The notes: a model not told the origin generated them from the sequence alone. A stretch of DNA of 22,305 nucleotides from UBA9676 sp035532275 (GCA_035532275.1 DATKRG010000206.1:1-22305); one strand, 5' to 3'; positions 8,083-15,544 are shown, counted from the stretch's first letter. A program made the numbers and translations.

Positions 8083-8745
8083 TTAGAGCAGGTAGAACAG
8101 CACCCAGAACACTATCCCGACCACCGCCATGTAGTTCCACACGGCGGTGAAGGCACTCAGGCTGGCCTGGAAGCGCTGGACACCGAACGCCTCGGTGAAG
8201 GTGGGTGGCTGCTCCACGAAGGAGATGGCCGGGATGGACCGGGATCTCATGATCATGATCTCCAGCCAGATCATCATCACCAGCACAGTCAGCGTGTAGA
8301 CCGGGTAGGTGCCGGTGAACACACTGGCGAACCCGGAGCTACCCGGCCAGAACGGCAGGGTCAGCAGCTGGATGATCTGCAGCGCCACGGCCAGCAGGCC
8401 CAGCAGCAGGGCCACCAGCGCCCCGGCCTGCCAGGCCGACTTGTTGCCGGCCTTGATCCGCTGCAGCACCAGCGTCTGCGCCACCGCGCTGACGACGATG
8501 AGCGCGAGGATCACCGTGCCCATCGCCACCGACGGCTGCTGGAAGCCCGAGCCGTGCCACCTGCCGCTGGAGTTCAGCGAACGGAGGTAGAAGTAGGCGA
8601 ACACGAACGAGCCGTAGAGGAAGGACAGCCCGCCTATGGCAAGCCGGGAAGCCGTCCAGGTCGCGCCGAGCGCGGCCTCGTGGTAGAACCCGGCTTCCTC
8701 GGCCGCCCGGTCGAGCCCGCCCGATTGTGCGGTTGCCTCGGCCAT
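8083..8745 (-). CDS. ctaE: Cytochrome c oxidase subunit III
   Basis: The 220-residue protein starts with an ATG preceded by GGAGTGGAGG, two bases after the subunit I stop. Five membrane helices are visible (about 31-57, 73-94, 103-130, 148-166, 196-220), matching the shorter five-helix subunit III of Gram-positive oxidases. The first helix begins TASRLAIGGLSFLYGSFVFAYFYLR, a recognisable subunit III opening. The last helix is preceded by FTAVWNYMAVVG, which replaces the usual H-YWHFVD-type motif with aromatic residues, so the family match is somewhat divergent. The subunit supports the catalytic core and has no redox centre. Position directly behind subunit I strengthens the call. Confidence 0.9.
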   Translation of the reverse strand: MAEATAQSGGLDRAAEEAGFYHEAALGATWTASRLAIGGLSFLYGSFVFAYFYLRSLNSSGRWHGSGFQQPSVAMGTVILALIVVSAVAQTLVLQRIKAGNKSAWQAGALVALLLGLLAVALQIIQLLTLPFWPGSSGFASVFTGTYPVYTLTVLVMMIWLEIMIMRSRSIPAISFVEQPPTFTEAFGVQRFQASLSAFTAVWNYMAVVGIVFWVLFYLL

Positions 8746-8747
8746 GG

Positions 8748-10709
8748 CTATGCCTCCACTCCTGCGCCTGCGTAGGCCGCGCTGACCACGCCCACGGGCG
8801 GGTTCAGGTCGGCGACGGGTGGTGCGTCCTTGACGCCGTACTCATACGGCCCCGAGAGCACCACGGGGATGTGCTGGAAGTTCTCCGGCGGTGGCGGAGA
8901 GGAGACCTGCCATTCCAGACCGCGGGCGTTCCACGGGTTGGCTGCCGCCTTCACCCGGGCGAACAGCATCGACCAGATGAAGTTGACCAGGAACACCAGC
9001 ATCGAGGCGCCCAGAATGTACGCCGAGATCGAGACCCAGTCGTTGAGCGTCTGCAGGTTCCGCGCGTACTCGAAGACCCGCCGCGGCATGCCCATCAGGC
9101 CCAGGGCGAACAGCGGCAGGAACGTCGAGTTGAACCCGAGGAACATGGTCCAGAAGTGGATCTTGCCCAGGGTCTTGTTGAGCTCGAACCCGAGCATCTT
9201 CGGTCCCCAGTAGTAGATGCCACCGAAGAACGCGAAGATCAGGCCACCCATGATCGTGTAGTGGAAGTGGGCCATCACGAAGAAGCTGCCGTGCTCGGTG
9301 GTGTCCGCCGGGACATCGGACAGGAACACCCCGGACACGCCGCCCAGCAGGAAGTTGAAGTACAGCCCCAGGGCGAACAGCATCGGGACGGAGAGCCTGA
9401 TCTTGGCCTTCCAGAGCGTGCCCAGCGCGACCAGGTAGATGAACCCGGTCGGGATGGAGATCAGCTCCGTGGTGAGCATGTACAGCGGCCGCATGTCCGG
9501 GTTGATGCCGCTGTTGAACAGGTGGTGCTGCCAGACGAAGAAGCTCAGCAGCGCCACACCGAACATGCCTGCCGCGCCGACCTTGTAGCCGAACAGCGGC
9601 TTGCGGCTGAACACCGGCAGGATCTCCGACACGACCCCGAACCCGGGCAGCGCCAGGATGTACACCTCGGGGTGGCCGAAGAACCAGAACAGGTTCTCGT
9701 ACAGGTAGCTGCTGCCGCCGAGCTGGTTCACGTAGAACGCGGTCTGGAAGGTCCGGTCCGCGATCATGATGTAGAACCCGGCGATCAGCACCGGCACGGC
9801 CAGGACCTGCAGGAACGACACCGTGAACATCGACCACACGAACATCGGCAGGCGGCTCCACCGCATGCCGGGCGCCCGGTAGTTGATGTAGGTCACGATG
9901 ATGTTGAACCCAGCCAGGATCATCGAGATCCCCATCAGGCCGAAGGCGATCGCGTAGGTGTCCATGCCCGGGCCTGCCTGGATGTTCAGCGGCGCGTAGC
10001 CGGTCCAGCCGGTGGGGAAGCCACCGAGCAGGATGCCGGACAGCAAGATGACGTACGCGGGCGGGGTCAGCCAGAACCCCAGCGCCTCGATCCGGGGGAA
10101 GGCCATCCGCTTCGACCCGATCATGAGCGGGGCGAAGTACTGGCCGAACGGCCCGAGCACGACCGACGACATCATCATCATCATCATCGTGGAGTGCTCG
10201 CCGACCACCATGAGGTACGAGCTCGCGCTCATGATGTGGTACGTCGGCGAGAGCAGCTCGGTCCTGATCGCCATGGCGAACAGGCCCCCGGTCAGGAAGT
10301 AGGTGATCATCCCGAACAGGTACTGGATGCCGACGACCTTGTGGTCGAGGGTGTACCGGAAGTACTTGGCCAGGCCGCCCTCGGGTGCGTGCTCGATGTC
10401 CGGCAGCGGCTTGCCCACCATCAGGCGGCCGAGGTCGTTGAACACGCCGAGCCCGGCCAGCCAGCCGACCGTCCCGAACAGGTAGCCCAGGACGAGCGGG
10501 GTGTCGTTGGTGTCGGACAGGGGCAGGTTCGGGTAGGTGTAGCTCAGGATGTTGCCGACCCAGTGGCCGAGCAGGTAGCCGATCACCGCTCCGAGCAGGG
10601 CGGTGTGCACGGCTGGCTTCATCCACCAGGCGCGGGTGCTCCCCGTGCCGCCGGGACCGCCGCCTGCCGGCTGGGTCCGGTCGGCGCCCGGTGTCGTCTC
10701 GATGGCCAT
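8748..10709 (-). CDS. ctaD: Cytochrome c oxidase subunit I, divergent heme-copper type
   Basis: This 653-residue catalytic subunit reduces O2 at a heme a3-CuB site. Ligands in place: H172 (heme a), H346 with E348 and Y350 in HPEVY (CuB and the cross-linked Tyr), H395/H396 (CuB), H481 (heme a3) and H483 (heme a). The GMPRR propionate motif is also present. Relative to Paracoccus-type enzymes, the D-channel GAPD reads GSKR (Asp to Arg201), and FGN reads FGQ (Gln190). The Asn after FPR is Glu208, the K-channel Lys in PTGIK is Ile424, and the Mg-site Asp is Gly474. Two extra hydrophobic helices (about 33-55 and 71-91) precede the normal first helix at TLDHKVVG. Helix II holds six consecutive Met. 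Start: ATG with GGAGAGG ten bases upstream. Confidence 0.97.
   Translation of the reverse strand: MAIETTPGADRTQPAGGGPGGTGSTRAWWMKPAVHTALLGAVIGYLLGHWVGNILSYTYPNLPLSDTNDTPLVLGYLFGTVGWLAGLGVFNDLGRLMVGKPLPDIEHAPEGGLAKYFRYTLDHKVVGIQYLFGMITYFLTGGLFAMAIRTELLSPTYHIMSASSYLMVVGEHSTMMMMMMSSVVLGPFGQYFAPLMIGSKRMAFPRIEALGFWLTPPAYVILLSGILLGGFPTGWTGYAPLNIQAGPGMDTYAIAFGLMGISMILAGFNIIVTYINYRAPGMRWSRLPMFVWSMFTVSFLQVLAVPVLIAGFYIMIADRTFQTAFYVNQLGGSSYLYENLFWFFGHPEVYILALPGFGVVSEILPVFSRKPLFGYKVGAAGMFGVALLSFFVWQHHLFNSGINPDMRPLYMLTTELISIPTGFIYLVALGTLWKAKIRLSVPMLFALGLYFNFLLGGVSGVFLSDVPADTTEHGSFFVMAHFHYTIMGGLIFAFFGGIYYWGPKMLGFELNKTLGKIHFWTMFLGFNSTFLPLFALGLMGMPRRVFEYARNLQTLNDWVSISAYILGASMLVFLVNFIWSMLFARVKAAANPWNARGLEWQVSSPPPPENFQHIPVVLSGPYEYGVKDAPPVADLNPPVGVVSAAYAGAGVEA
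10170..10187. repeat. Trinucleotide repeat (CAT)6, read as six Met codons in ctaD
   Basis: Six uninterrupted CAT triplets on the + strand give Met175-180 on the coding strand, three residues after the heme a ligand H172. The stretch lies within helix II. Confidence 0.95.
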
Positions 10710-10713
10710 CCGG

Positions 10714-10779
10714 TCACCTCTCCATCGAATTAGTGGTCAGGGCGTGCGCCGCCGCCAGCAGCTGGCGGGGCGTCATCAT
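10714..10779 (-). CDS. Candidate 21-residue ORF linking subunit II and subunit I genes
   Basis: An ATG overlaps the subunit II stop (ATGA), and the ORF MMTPRQLLAAAHALTTNSME-R ends four bases before the ctaD ATG. Its last codons overlap the ctaD ribosome-binding site. Geometry suggests a coupling ORF that carries ribosomes from ctaC to ctaD. It has no membrane helix and no family match. It could be chance, because the gap is only 66 bp. Confidence 0.3.
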   Translation of the reverse strand: MMTPRQLLAAAHALTTNSMER

Positions 10780-11789
10780 GGCGACACCGGATCGCCAGGA
10801 GTGCCCGCCTGGGGCCCTGGGTAGTAGTAGCCGTTGGCGCCGGTGATGCCGGCCACCTTCACGATGTCCTTGCCCAGCTGCGGGATCACAGTTGGGTCGT
10901 AGGTCAGCGCGTAGGCCGGCAGGTCGGACAGCAGGCCGTCCGCCTGCTCCTTGGCCTGGACGCCGGAGGCCCATGTCTGGAAGGCCGCCTGGCTCACCAC
11001 GTGGCCGTAGTTGAACATGGCCCCGTGCCAGATGCCGCACAGCTCGTTGCAGCGCACCGAGAAGCTCCCCATCGCCTGGGGCTTGAAGAAGGCGATGTTG
11101 TCCACGCCGGGGTTGGCGTCCGCCTTCACCCCCAGCTCGTAGGACCAGAAGCTGTGGATGACATCGAGCGAGGTCACGTGCAGCACGACCTCGGTGTTGA
11201 TCGGGAGCTGGAGGGTGGTGGTCTCCATGCCGCCGAACTGCGGGAACCGGTAGGTCCACGCCCACTGCTGGCCGATGGCCTGCACCACCAGCGGGTTCTT
11301 CCCGCCCGGCGTCCAGGCCGGCGGGCTGACGGCCTGCGCGTCGGCCGTGGTGATCCCGCTGGGGTTCCAGATCGGCGAGGGACCCTCGCCAGCGCCAGCG
11401 CCAGCGGGCACGATCAGCTCGACCGTGCCGAAGACGAACAGGCTGAGCACGATGACCGCGGTGACGGTGATCCAGGTCGCCTGGACCTTGGTGTTGCCGT
11501 GGATCGGCGGGCCGTCCTCCTCGTCACCCTCCCGCTGCCGCCAGTTGATCAGGGCGTAGGCGAAGTAGGTCCAGATGAACAGCAGCACCGGCGCGCACAG
11601 CATCGCCATGACCGCGATGTCGTACTGCTGGCCCTGCGCCTCCACCGACATCCGGCCGGGGGGCAGGTGCGGGCGCCAGACGGTCCAGATCAGGACATCA
11701 GCGATGATCGCGAGCACCGCCCAGATGACGACGATGCGCACGCCGTGACGCGGCTCGGTAGCCGCCGGCGCGGCAGTTGACTCGCTCAT
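10776..11789 (-). CDS. ctaC: Cytochrome c oxidase subunit II with intact CuA site
   Basis: Starting at the ATG at 11789 (337 residues, TGATG overlap with the upstream gene), the protein has three hydrophobic helices (about 19-38, 59-82, 104-127). The usual number is two. No lipobox or signal peptidase site is visible. The cupredoxin domain follows, with WAWTYRFP as the electron-entry aromatic patch. The complete CuA ligand set is H212 (DVIHSFW) and C247-x-E249-x-C251-x3-H255-x2-M258. In the helix before the domain, the usual LEIxWTxxP motif reads VQATWITVT, so the K-channel Glu is Gln103. No C-terminal cytochrome c domain (CxxCH) is fused, so this is aa3-like rather than caa3. An in-frame extension to 11885 lies inside the upstream gene and is rejected. 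Confidence 0.95.
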   Translation of the reverse strand: MSESTAAPAATEPRHGVRIVVIWAVLAIIADVLIWTVWRPHLPPGRMSVEAQGQQYDIAVMAMLCAPVLLFIWTYFAYALINWRQREGDEEDGPPIHGNTKVQATWITVTAVIVLSLFVFGTVELIVPAGAGAGEGPSPIWNPSGITTADAQAVSPPAWTPGGKNPLVVQAIGQQWAWTYRFPQFGGMETTTLQLPINTEVVLHVTSLDVIHSFWSYELGVKADANPGVDNIAFFKPQAMGSFSVRCNELCGIWHGAMFNYGHVVSQAAFQTWASGVQAKEQADGLLSDLPAYALTYDPTVIPQLGKDIVKVAGITGANGYYYPGPQAGTPGDPVSP

Positions 11790-12508
11790 CAGCCCACCAC
11801 CGTTATCTGGCCGGTCATGTACCCCAGCGTTGCCATGGGACCACCGTTGCCGTCGAGGAAGCCGCCGCCGCACGGGACGAAGCACTGCCAGCGGAACTCA
11901 CCGGCGTTCGTCGTGCGGAAGCTGAACTTCTCCAGCGTGTAGGGACCGGACACACACGGCGAGGAACCGCACAGGCTCGCCGACGCGTTCGGCGAGCCCA
12001 CCGGCACGAACACGTGCATGCTCGGGATCGCGAACGTGTGGCCGACCGCGCAGTGTGCCCAGCCGTTGATGGTCGGGGTGGTGACCACCGGCCCCAGCGG
12101 CTTGCCCGGGTTCTTGAACTGCTGCACGGTCACGGTGCCGCCCATCGTCCCCTGGACCTGGGTCCAGAAGTTGTTCCGGGGCGGGGTGCAGCCGTCGTAG
12201 CCGTAGATGGTCATGTTCACCTGGGTGTTCGCTGGCACCTTGAGCAGGGTCGTGTGCACCCACGAGCTCGCCTGCATCGGGTTGGCACCGGGCTTCATCA
12301 CGTAGTAGCTGACCCAGTCGGGCTTGCTCGACGAGTTGTTCTGTGGGTCTTCCTGCAGGACGACGTTGACCTGGCCGCCCGAGGCCGCGGACGTGTAGTC
12401 CACCGTTGGCGGACTGCCCACCACGTAATGCGCGACAATGAAGACCGCACCGACAACCACTGCGGCGAAAGCCACCAGCAGGGTCACGACACGGACTGGC
12501 ACAGACAC
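11789..12508 (-). CDS. Membrane-anchored cupredoxin-like protein, first gene of the oxidase operon
   Basis: The GTG start has GAGGTGG seven bases upstream, and the protein is 239 residues. One N-terminal helix (about 6-30) anchors an extracytoplasmic domain. The C-terminal half resembles a subunit II cupredoxin: GHTFAIPSMHVFVP (H157 aligns with the first CuA His) and GEFRWQC209FVPC213GGGF with the CuA spacing of two Cys. However, the position of the second CuA His is F217, and the Met falls later (M225 or M231). Neither a full CuA nor a classical type-1 Cu set (His-Cys-His-Met) can therefore be assembled from the usual positions. Other Cys (C107, C153, C180, C185) may form disulfides or bind metal. 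It could be an extra subunit, an electron carrier or a copper-delivery protein. The stop overlaps the subunit II start by one base. Confidence 0.8.
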   Translation of the reverse strand: MSVPVRVVTLLVAFAAVVVGAVFIVAHYVVGSPPTVDYTSAASGGQVNVVLQEDPQNNSSSKPDWVSYYVMKPGANPMQASSWVHTTLLKVPANTQVNMTIYGYDGCTPPRNNFWTQVQGTMGGTVTVQQFKNPGKPLGPVVTTPTINGWAHCAVGHTFAIPSMHVFVPVGSPNASASLCGSSPCVSGPYTLEKFSFRTTNAGEFRWQCFVPCGGGFLDGNGGPMATLGYMTGQITVVG

Positions 12509-12900
12509 CAGTCACCACCTCGCTTCTTCGCGGCGCGTTGCACGCACACGATTGGGGCCGGCCGCGTGTGTCCCCAGGACCCCGGCCGGAGGCCTGTTAC
12601 GAACCTGATCTTCTGGGCATTACGCTGCACTCGGCAACACTCCGGACACTCAATGACGAAATTGTCATGATCAATGGAAGTCCAGCCGATACGGTCACCC
12701 CTGGCTGATCTCTTGACGGCAGAAACAATACGTAATTCCTCGGTCACAATATGTTACCGCCAAGATCCCTGGTTACCCTCCTGGGCCGGGGCGGCTGTGC
12801 AATGGTTTGCTAAAGGCTGGTTGACCGGCCCCCCGGTGAGGTGGACCCTCATCAGAAGGAACACCACCTCACCGCAAGCGGCGGTGGCGGGTAAGGCGAG
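12509..12900. promoter_or_regulatory. Divergent intergenic region between the oxidase operon and the two-component system
   Basis: This 392-bp stretch is clearly less GC-rich than its surroundings, mainly at 12600-12780. It must hold the promoters of both divergent units. It contains a dyad ATGAC-GAAATT-GTCAT (12653-12668) and two GTTACC copies 18 bp apart (12753, 12771). The 11-bp inverted repeat before the response regulator is listed separately. I see no convincing -35/-10 pair and no credible gene. Open frames across it (such as one with a CPECC motif) have poor third-position GC and overlap the flanking starts. Confidence 0.6.
12834..12874 (+). promoter_or_regulatory. Perfect 11-bp inverted repeat upstream of the response regulator
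   Basis: CGGTGAGGTGG (12834-12844) and CCACCTCACCG (12864-12874) are exact reverse complements separated by 19 bp, ending 26 bp before the ATG. It could act as a protein-binding dyad, or as an mRNA hairpin controlling translation of the two-component genes. Confidence 0.6.
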
Positions 12901-13608
12901 ATGACACGACTGTCGATGATGGCCTCCGGGCAGGCGGAGAGCGCGGCTGGGCCGCGCATCCTGCTGGTCGATGACGAGCCGCGAATCCGCGATTTCATCA
13001 GCCGCGCGCTGGTGACCGCCGGCTACGCGGTCGAGGCCGCCTGCAGCGGGACCGAGGGGCTGCGCCAGGCCCTCGCCGGCGACTACGACCTGGTCATCCT
13101 GGACCTCATCATGCCCGACATGGACGGGCGCCAGTTCCTGACCCAGCTGCTGCGGGTCCGCCGCGAGCAGGGCGTCCTGGTGCTGTCGTGCCTGGCCGAC
13201 GTCACCACCAAGGTGGACTGCCTGGAACTGGGCGCCCAGGACTACCTGACCAAGCCGTTCTCGCTGGCCGAGCTGCTGGCGCGGGTGCGGGTACGGCTGC
13301 GCGGTGACGTCCACGCGCTCAACGAGGTGGTCAAGACGGGCGAGCTCATGCTCGACGTGGGCCGCCTGGAGGCCAACATCGGCAACGGCCCGGTGGCCCT
13401 CACCCGGCTGGAGTTCCTGCTGCTGCGGGAGCTGATGGAGCACGCCGGGCAGTCAGTCGGCAAGGGCCAGCTGCTCGCCTCCGTCTGGGGATACGACTTC
13501 GACCCGGGCTCGAACGTGGTGGACGTCTGCGTCCGCCGGCTGCGCTCCAAGCTCGGCTTCGACCTGATCAAGACGGTGCGCGGTGAGGGCTACCAGCTCG
13601 CCTCCTGA
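12901..13608 (+). CDS. OmpR/PhoB-family response regulator
   Basis: The protein has 235 residues. The receiver domain (about 19-135) has the acidic pair D24/D25, the phosphoacceptor D68 in VILDLIMPDMDG, the switch Ser96 (in VLSCLAD, where most members have Thr) and K118 in YLTKPF. A winged-helix output domain (about 140-235) ends in VDVCVRRLRSKLG and KTVRGEGYQL, typical of DNA-binding OmpR members. The ATG at 12901 has AAGGCGAG just upstream; in-frame ATGs at 12916 and 12919 are possible. The kinase gene overlaps its 3' end. It is divergent from the oxidase operon, so control of that operon is plausible but only positional. Confidence 0.96.
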   Translation: MTRLSMMASGQAESAAGPRILLVDDEPRIRDFISRALVTAGYAVEAACSGTEGLRQALAGDYDLVILDLIMPDMDGRQFLTQLLRVRREQGVLVLSCLADVTTKVDCLELGAQDYLTKPFSLAELLARVRVRLRGDVHALNEVVKTGELMLDVGRLEANIGNGPVALTRLEFLLLRELMEHAGQSVGKGQLLASVWGYDFDPGSNVVDVCVRRLRSKLGFDLIKTVRGEGYQLAS

Positions 13609-14974
13609 GCAGGCGCGGACCGGTTTCTGGCGGCATGCCGTCGCCGCCGGCCCGGGCCGCGTCCCGCCCGCCGCGCGGCGGGTCCTGCACGTCCTGCACC
13701 CACCGGTCCTGGGCAGCCTGCCGTTCGGGCGCAACGGAGGTGAGCCGGCCATACCGGCCGTGGCCGGCGGCCGCGCGTCCGGGCGCCGCTGGCCCTTCCG
13801 GCCCGGCTGGGTGGACGCCGCCTGGGTGGTGTTCTCGGCCGCCAACCTCTACGCCATGGTGCTCTTCTCGCACGCGGAGACCGTCCCGTTCCACTTCATC
13901 TGGATCAGCCTGACGATCCTGTACGGGTTCCGGGTCTGGGCGCTCCGGCCGACCCTGCTGGTGCTCATCGCGGTCATGATCTTTACCGGCGCCGTCCTGT
14001 CCTACGACGTGTGGAACGGTGCCCAGACGATCGATGAGCTGAACGAGGTCCCCCTGATGGCGGCCATGTTCTGGGCGATGGTGTGGCACGCCAGGCGCCG
14101 CCTGGCCGCCGAGGAGGAACGGGCCATGGTCAGCGTCGAGAACGCCAGGCTGCTGGCCACGCAGCGCCGCTTCCTGCAAGACGCCTCCCACCAGCTGCGC
14201 ACCCCAATCACCATCGCGCTCGGCCACGCCGAGCTGCTGGCCAGCGAACTGGCCGGCAGCGGCCGCCGGGCCGAACGCGACATCGACGTCGTCGTCGGTG
14301 AGCTGGCCAGGCTCCGGCGGCTGAGCGAGCGGCTGCTGATGATCGCCGCGGCCGAGGACCGGGACTTCCTGCGGCCCGAGCCGGTCGCGCTCGACCACTT
14401 CACCAGGGAGGTGCTCCGCAAGTGGATGCCGACCGCTGAGCGCAGCTGGGAGCTCGGCCGCCTCGACCCGGTCATGGTGGCCGCCGACCGGGAGCGGCTC
14501 GGCCTGGCCGTGGACGCGCTGCTGGAGAACGCCGTCCGGCACACCCGCGACGGCGACAGGATCGTCCTGTCCGTCCTGTGGGCCGACGGCGGCGCCGGCC
14601 GCATGATCATCGCGGACGGCGGCGAGGGGATCATGCCCGCCGAGCGGGATCACATCTTCGACCGGTTCCGGTCCGGATCGGAGGAAGCCGGGGGCCGCCG
14701 GACGGGCCTCGGACTGGCCCTGGTCCGGGCGGTCGCGCGTGCGCACGGTGGTGAGGCGCTGGTACGCAGCACCCCCGGCCGGGGCAGCGAGTTCGAGCTG
14801 CTCCTGCCGGCCGTCTCCACCTCGCCCGAAGCGGAGGCCACGGCGGCGGCGCTGGTGGCCGGGACGGTCCCCGGCGGCGGTACGGTGCCAGCAGGCGCGC
14901 CGTCCGGTCCCCGCCACCCGGGCCCGGGTCAGACGGCGCTGGAGGACCACCCATGGACGGACAGCGCGCGGTGA
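13583..14974 (+). CDS. Sensor histidine kinase, intramembrane-sensing layout
   Basis: I chose the GTG that overlaps the regulator gene by 26 bp (463 residues). The next credible in-frame GTG is at 13760, so the first 60 residues, rich in Pro/Arg, may be untranslated. Four hydrophobic helices (about 76-96, 103-121, 123-141, 156-169) are joined by short loops without an extracytoplasmic sensor domain, suggesting a signal sensed in or at the membrane. The HisKA domain has H203 in FLQDASHQLRTP. The ATPase domain has the N-box N316 (ALLENAVRHT), G1 D345-G-G-E-G, the F-box IFDRFRSG and G2 TGLGLALVRAVARAHGG. The C-terminal 50 residues are Pro/Gly/Ala-rich and probably disordered. It should phosphorylate the regulator encoded upstream. 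Confidence 0.93.
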   Translation: MRATSSPPEQARTGFWRHAVAAGPGRVPPAARRVLHVLHPPVLGSLPFGRNGGEPAIPAVAGGRASGRRWPFRPGWVDAAWVVFSAANLYAMVLFSHAETVPFHFIWISLTILYGFRVWALRPTLLVLIAVMIFTGAVLSYDVWNGAQTIDELNEVPLMAAMFWAMVWHARRRLAAEEERAMVSVENARLLATQRRFLQDASHQLRTPITIALGHAELLASELAGSGRRAERDIDVVVGELARLRRLSERLLMIAAAEDRDFLRPEPVALDHFTREVLRKWMPTAERSWELGRLDPVMVAADRERLGLAVDALLENAVRHTRDGDRIVLSVLWADGGAGRMIIADGGEGIMPAERDHIFDRFRSGSEEAGGRRTGLGLALVRAVARAHGGEALVRSTPGRGSEFELLLPAVSTSPEAEATAAALVAGTVPGGGTVPAGAPSGPRHPGPGQTALEDHPWTDSAR

Positions 14975-15534
14975 CCGGCGCAGCCAGACGGCTGCGCGGG
15001 CTCAGCCGTGCGCAGCTGGCGGCGGTCACCGCCGTCATGACCGGGGTCATCGTGATCATCGCGCTCAGCCTCACCGGCACCGCCGGCGCGCACCCGCAGC
15101 ACGCCGCGCCCACCCCGGCGGCGAACTTCACCCTCGGCACGCTGGGCCAGCCGGGGCGCCACATCTCCCTGGCCGCACTGGCCGGCCGCCCGGTGATCGT
15201 GAACTTCTTCGCCTCCTGGTGCGCGCCCTGCCAGCGGGAGACACCGCTGCTGGCCAGGTTCTACCGGGCCCGGCACGGCAGCCCCGCCATCATCGGCATC
15301 GACGTGAACGACCAGGCGCCGGCTGCGCTCGCGTTCGTGCACAGGAGCGGCGTCACCTACCCGGTCGCCACCGAAACCGCCGCCAACAGCACCGTGATCG
15401 CCTACGATCTGCCGGGACTGCCCGCTACCTTCTTCCTGGACGCGCGCCACCGCATCGTGAAGCGGGTCTACGGGCCGGTCACCCAGGCCGAGCTGACGGC
15501 GGGGACCGCACTCATCGACAACCGGGCAAAGTGA
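14953..15534 (+). CDS. TlpA/ResA-like membrane-anchored thiol-disulfide oxidoreductase
   Basis: The 193-residue protein has one N-terminal membrane anchor (about 22-42), then a thioredoxin fold of the AhpC/TSA-Redoxin type outside the membrane. The active site is W89-C90-A-P-C93 in VNFFASWCAPCQRE. The later GLPATFFLD segment carries the cis-Pro loop. The start ATG lies 12 bases after GGAGG and overlaps the kinase gene by 22 bp, so it is co-transcribed with the two-component genes. Family members reduce apocytochrome c cysteines, or reduce the Cys pair of subunit II before CuA loading. The neighbouring oxidase operon, which encodes Cys-rich CuA and cupredoxin-like proteins, makes the second role attractive. 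This is inference. Confidence 0.93.
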   Translation: MDGQRAVTGAARRLRGLSRAQLAAVTAVMTGVIVIIALSLTGTAGAHPQHAAPTPAANFTLGTLGQPGRHISLAALAGRPVIVNFFASWCAPCQRETPLLARFYRARHGSPAIIGIDVNDQAPAALAFVHRSGVTYPVATETAANSTVIAYDLPGLPATFFLDARHRIVKRVYGPVTQAELTAGTALIDNRAK

Positions 15535-15544
15535 GGCCACGCCC

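Noticed and set aside
8727..10733. 668-residue open frame antisense to subunit I
   Set aside because: It is rich in Arg, His, Asp and Gln with no domain motif. It is a GC-driven shadow of ctaD.
12713..12738. TTGACG resembling a -35 element
   Set aside because: No -10 hexamer lies at 16-18 bp; the nearest TA-rich hexamers are 10 and 14 bp away.
12484..12747. 87-residue frame on the - strand with a CPECC motif
   Set aside because: It overlaps the cupredoxin start, lies in the low-GC promoter region and lacks the third-position GC bias of real genes here.
12674..12904. 76-residue frame on the + strand overlapping the response regulator start
   Set aside because: No family-like features, poor codon bias, and it spans the inverted repeat and likely promoter.
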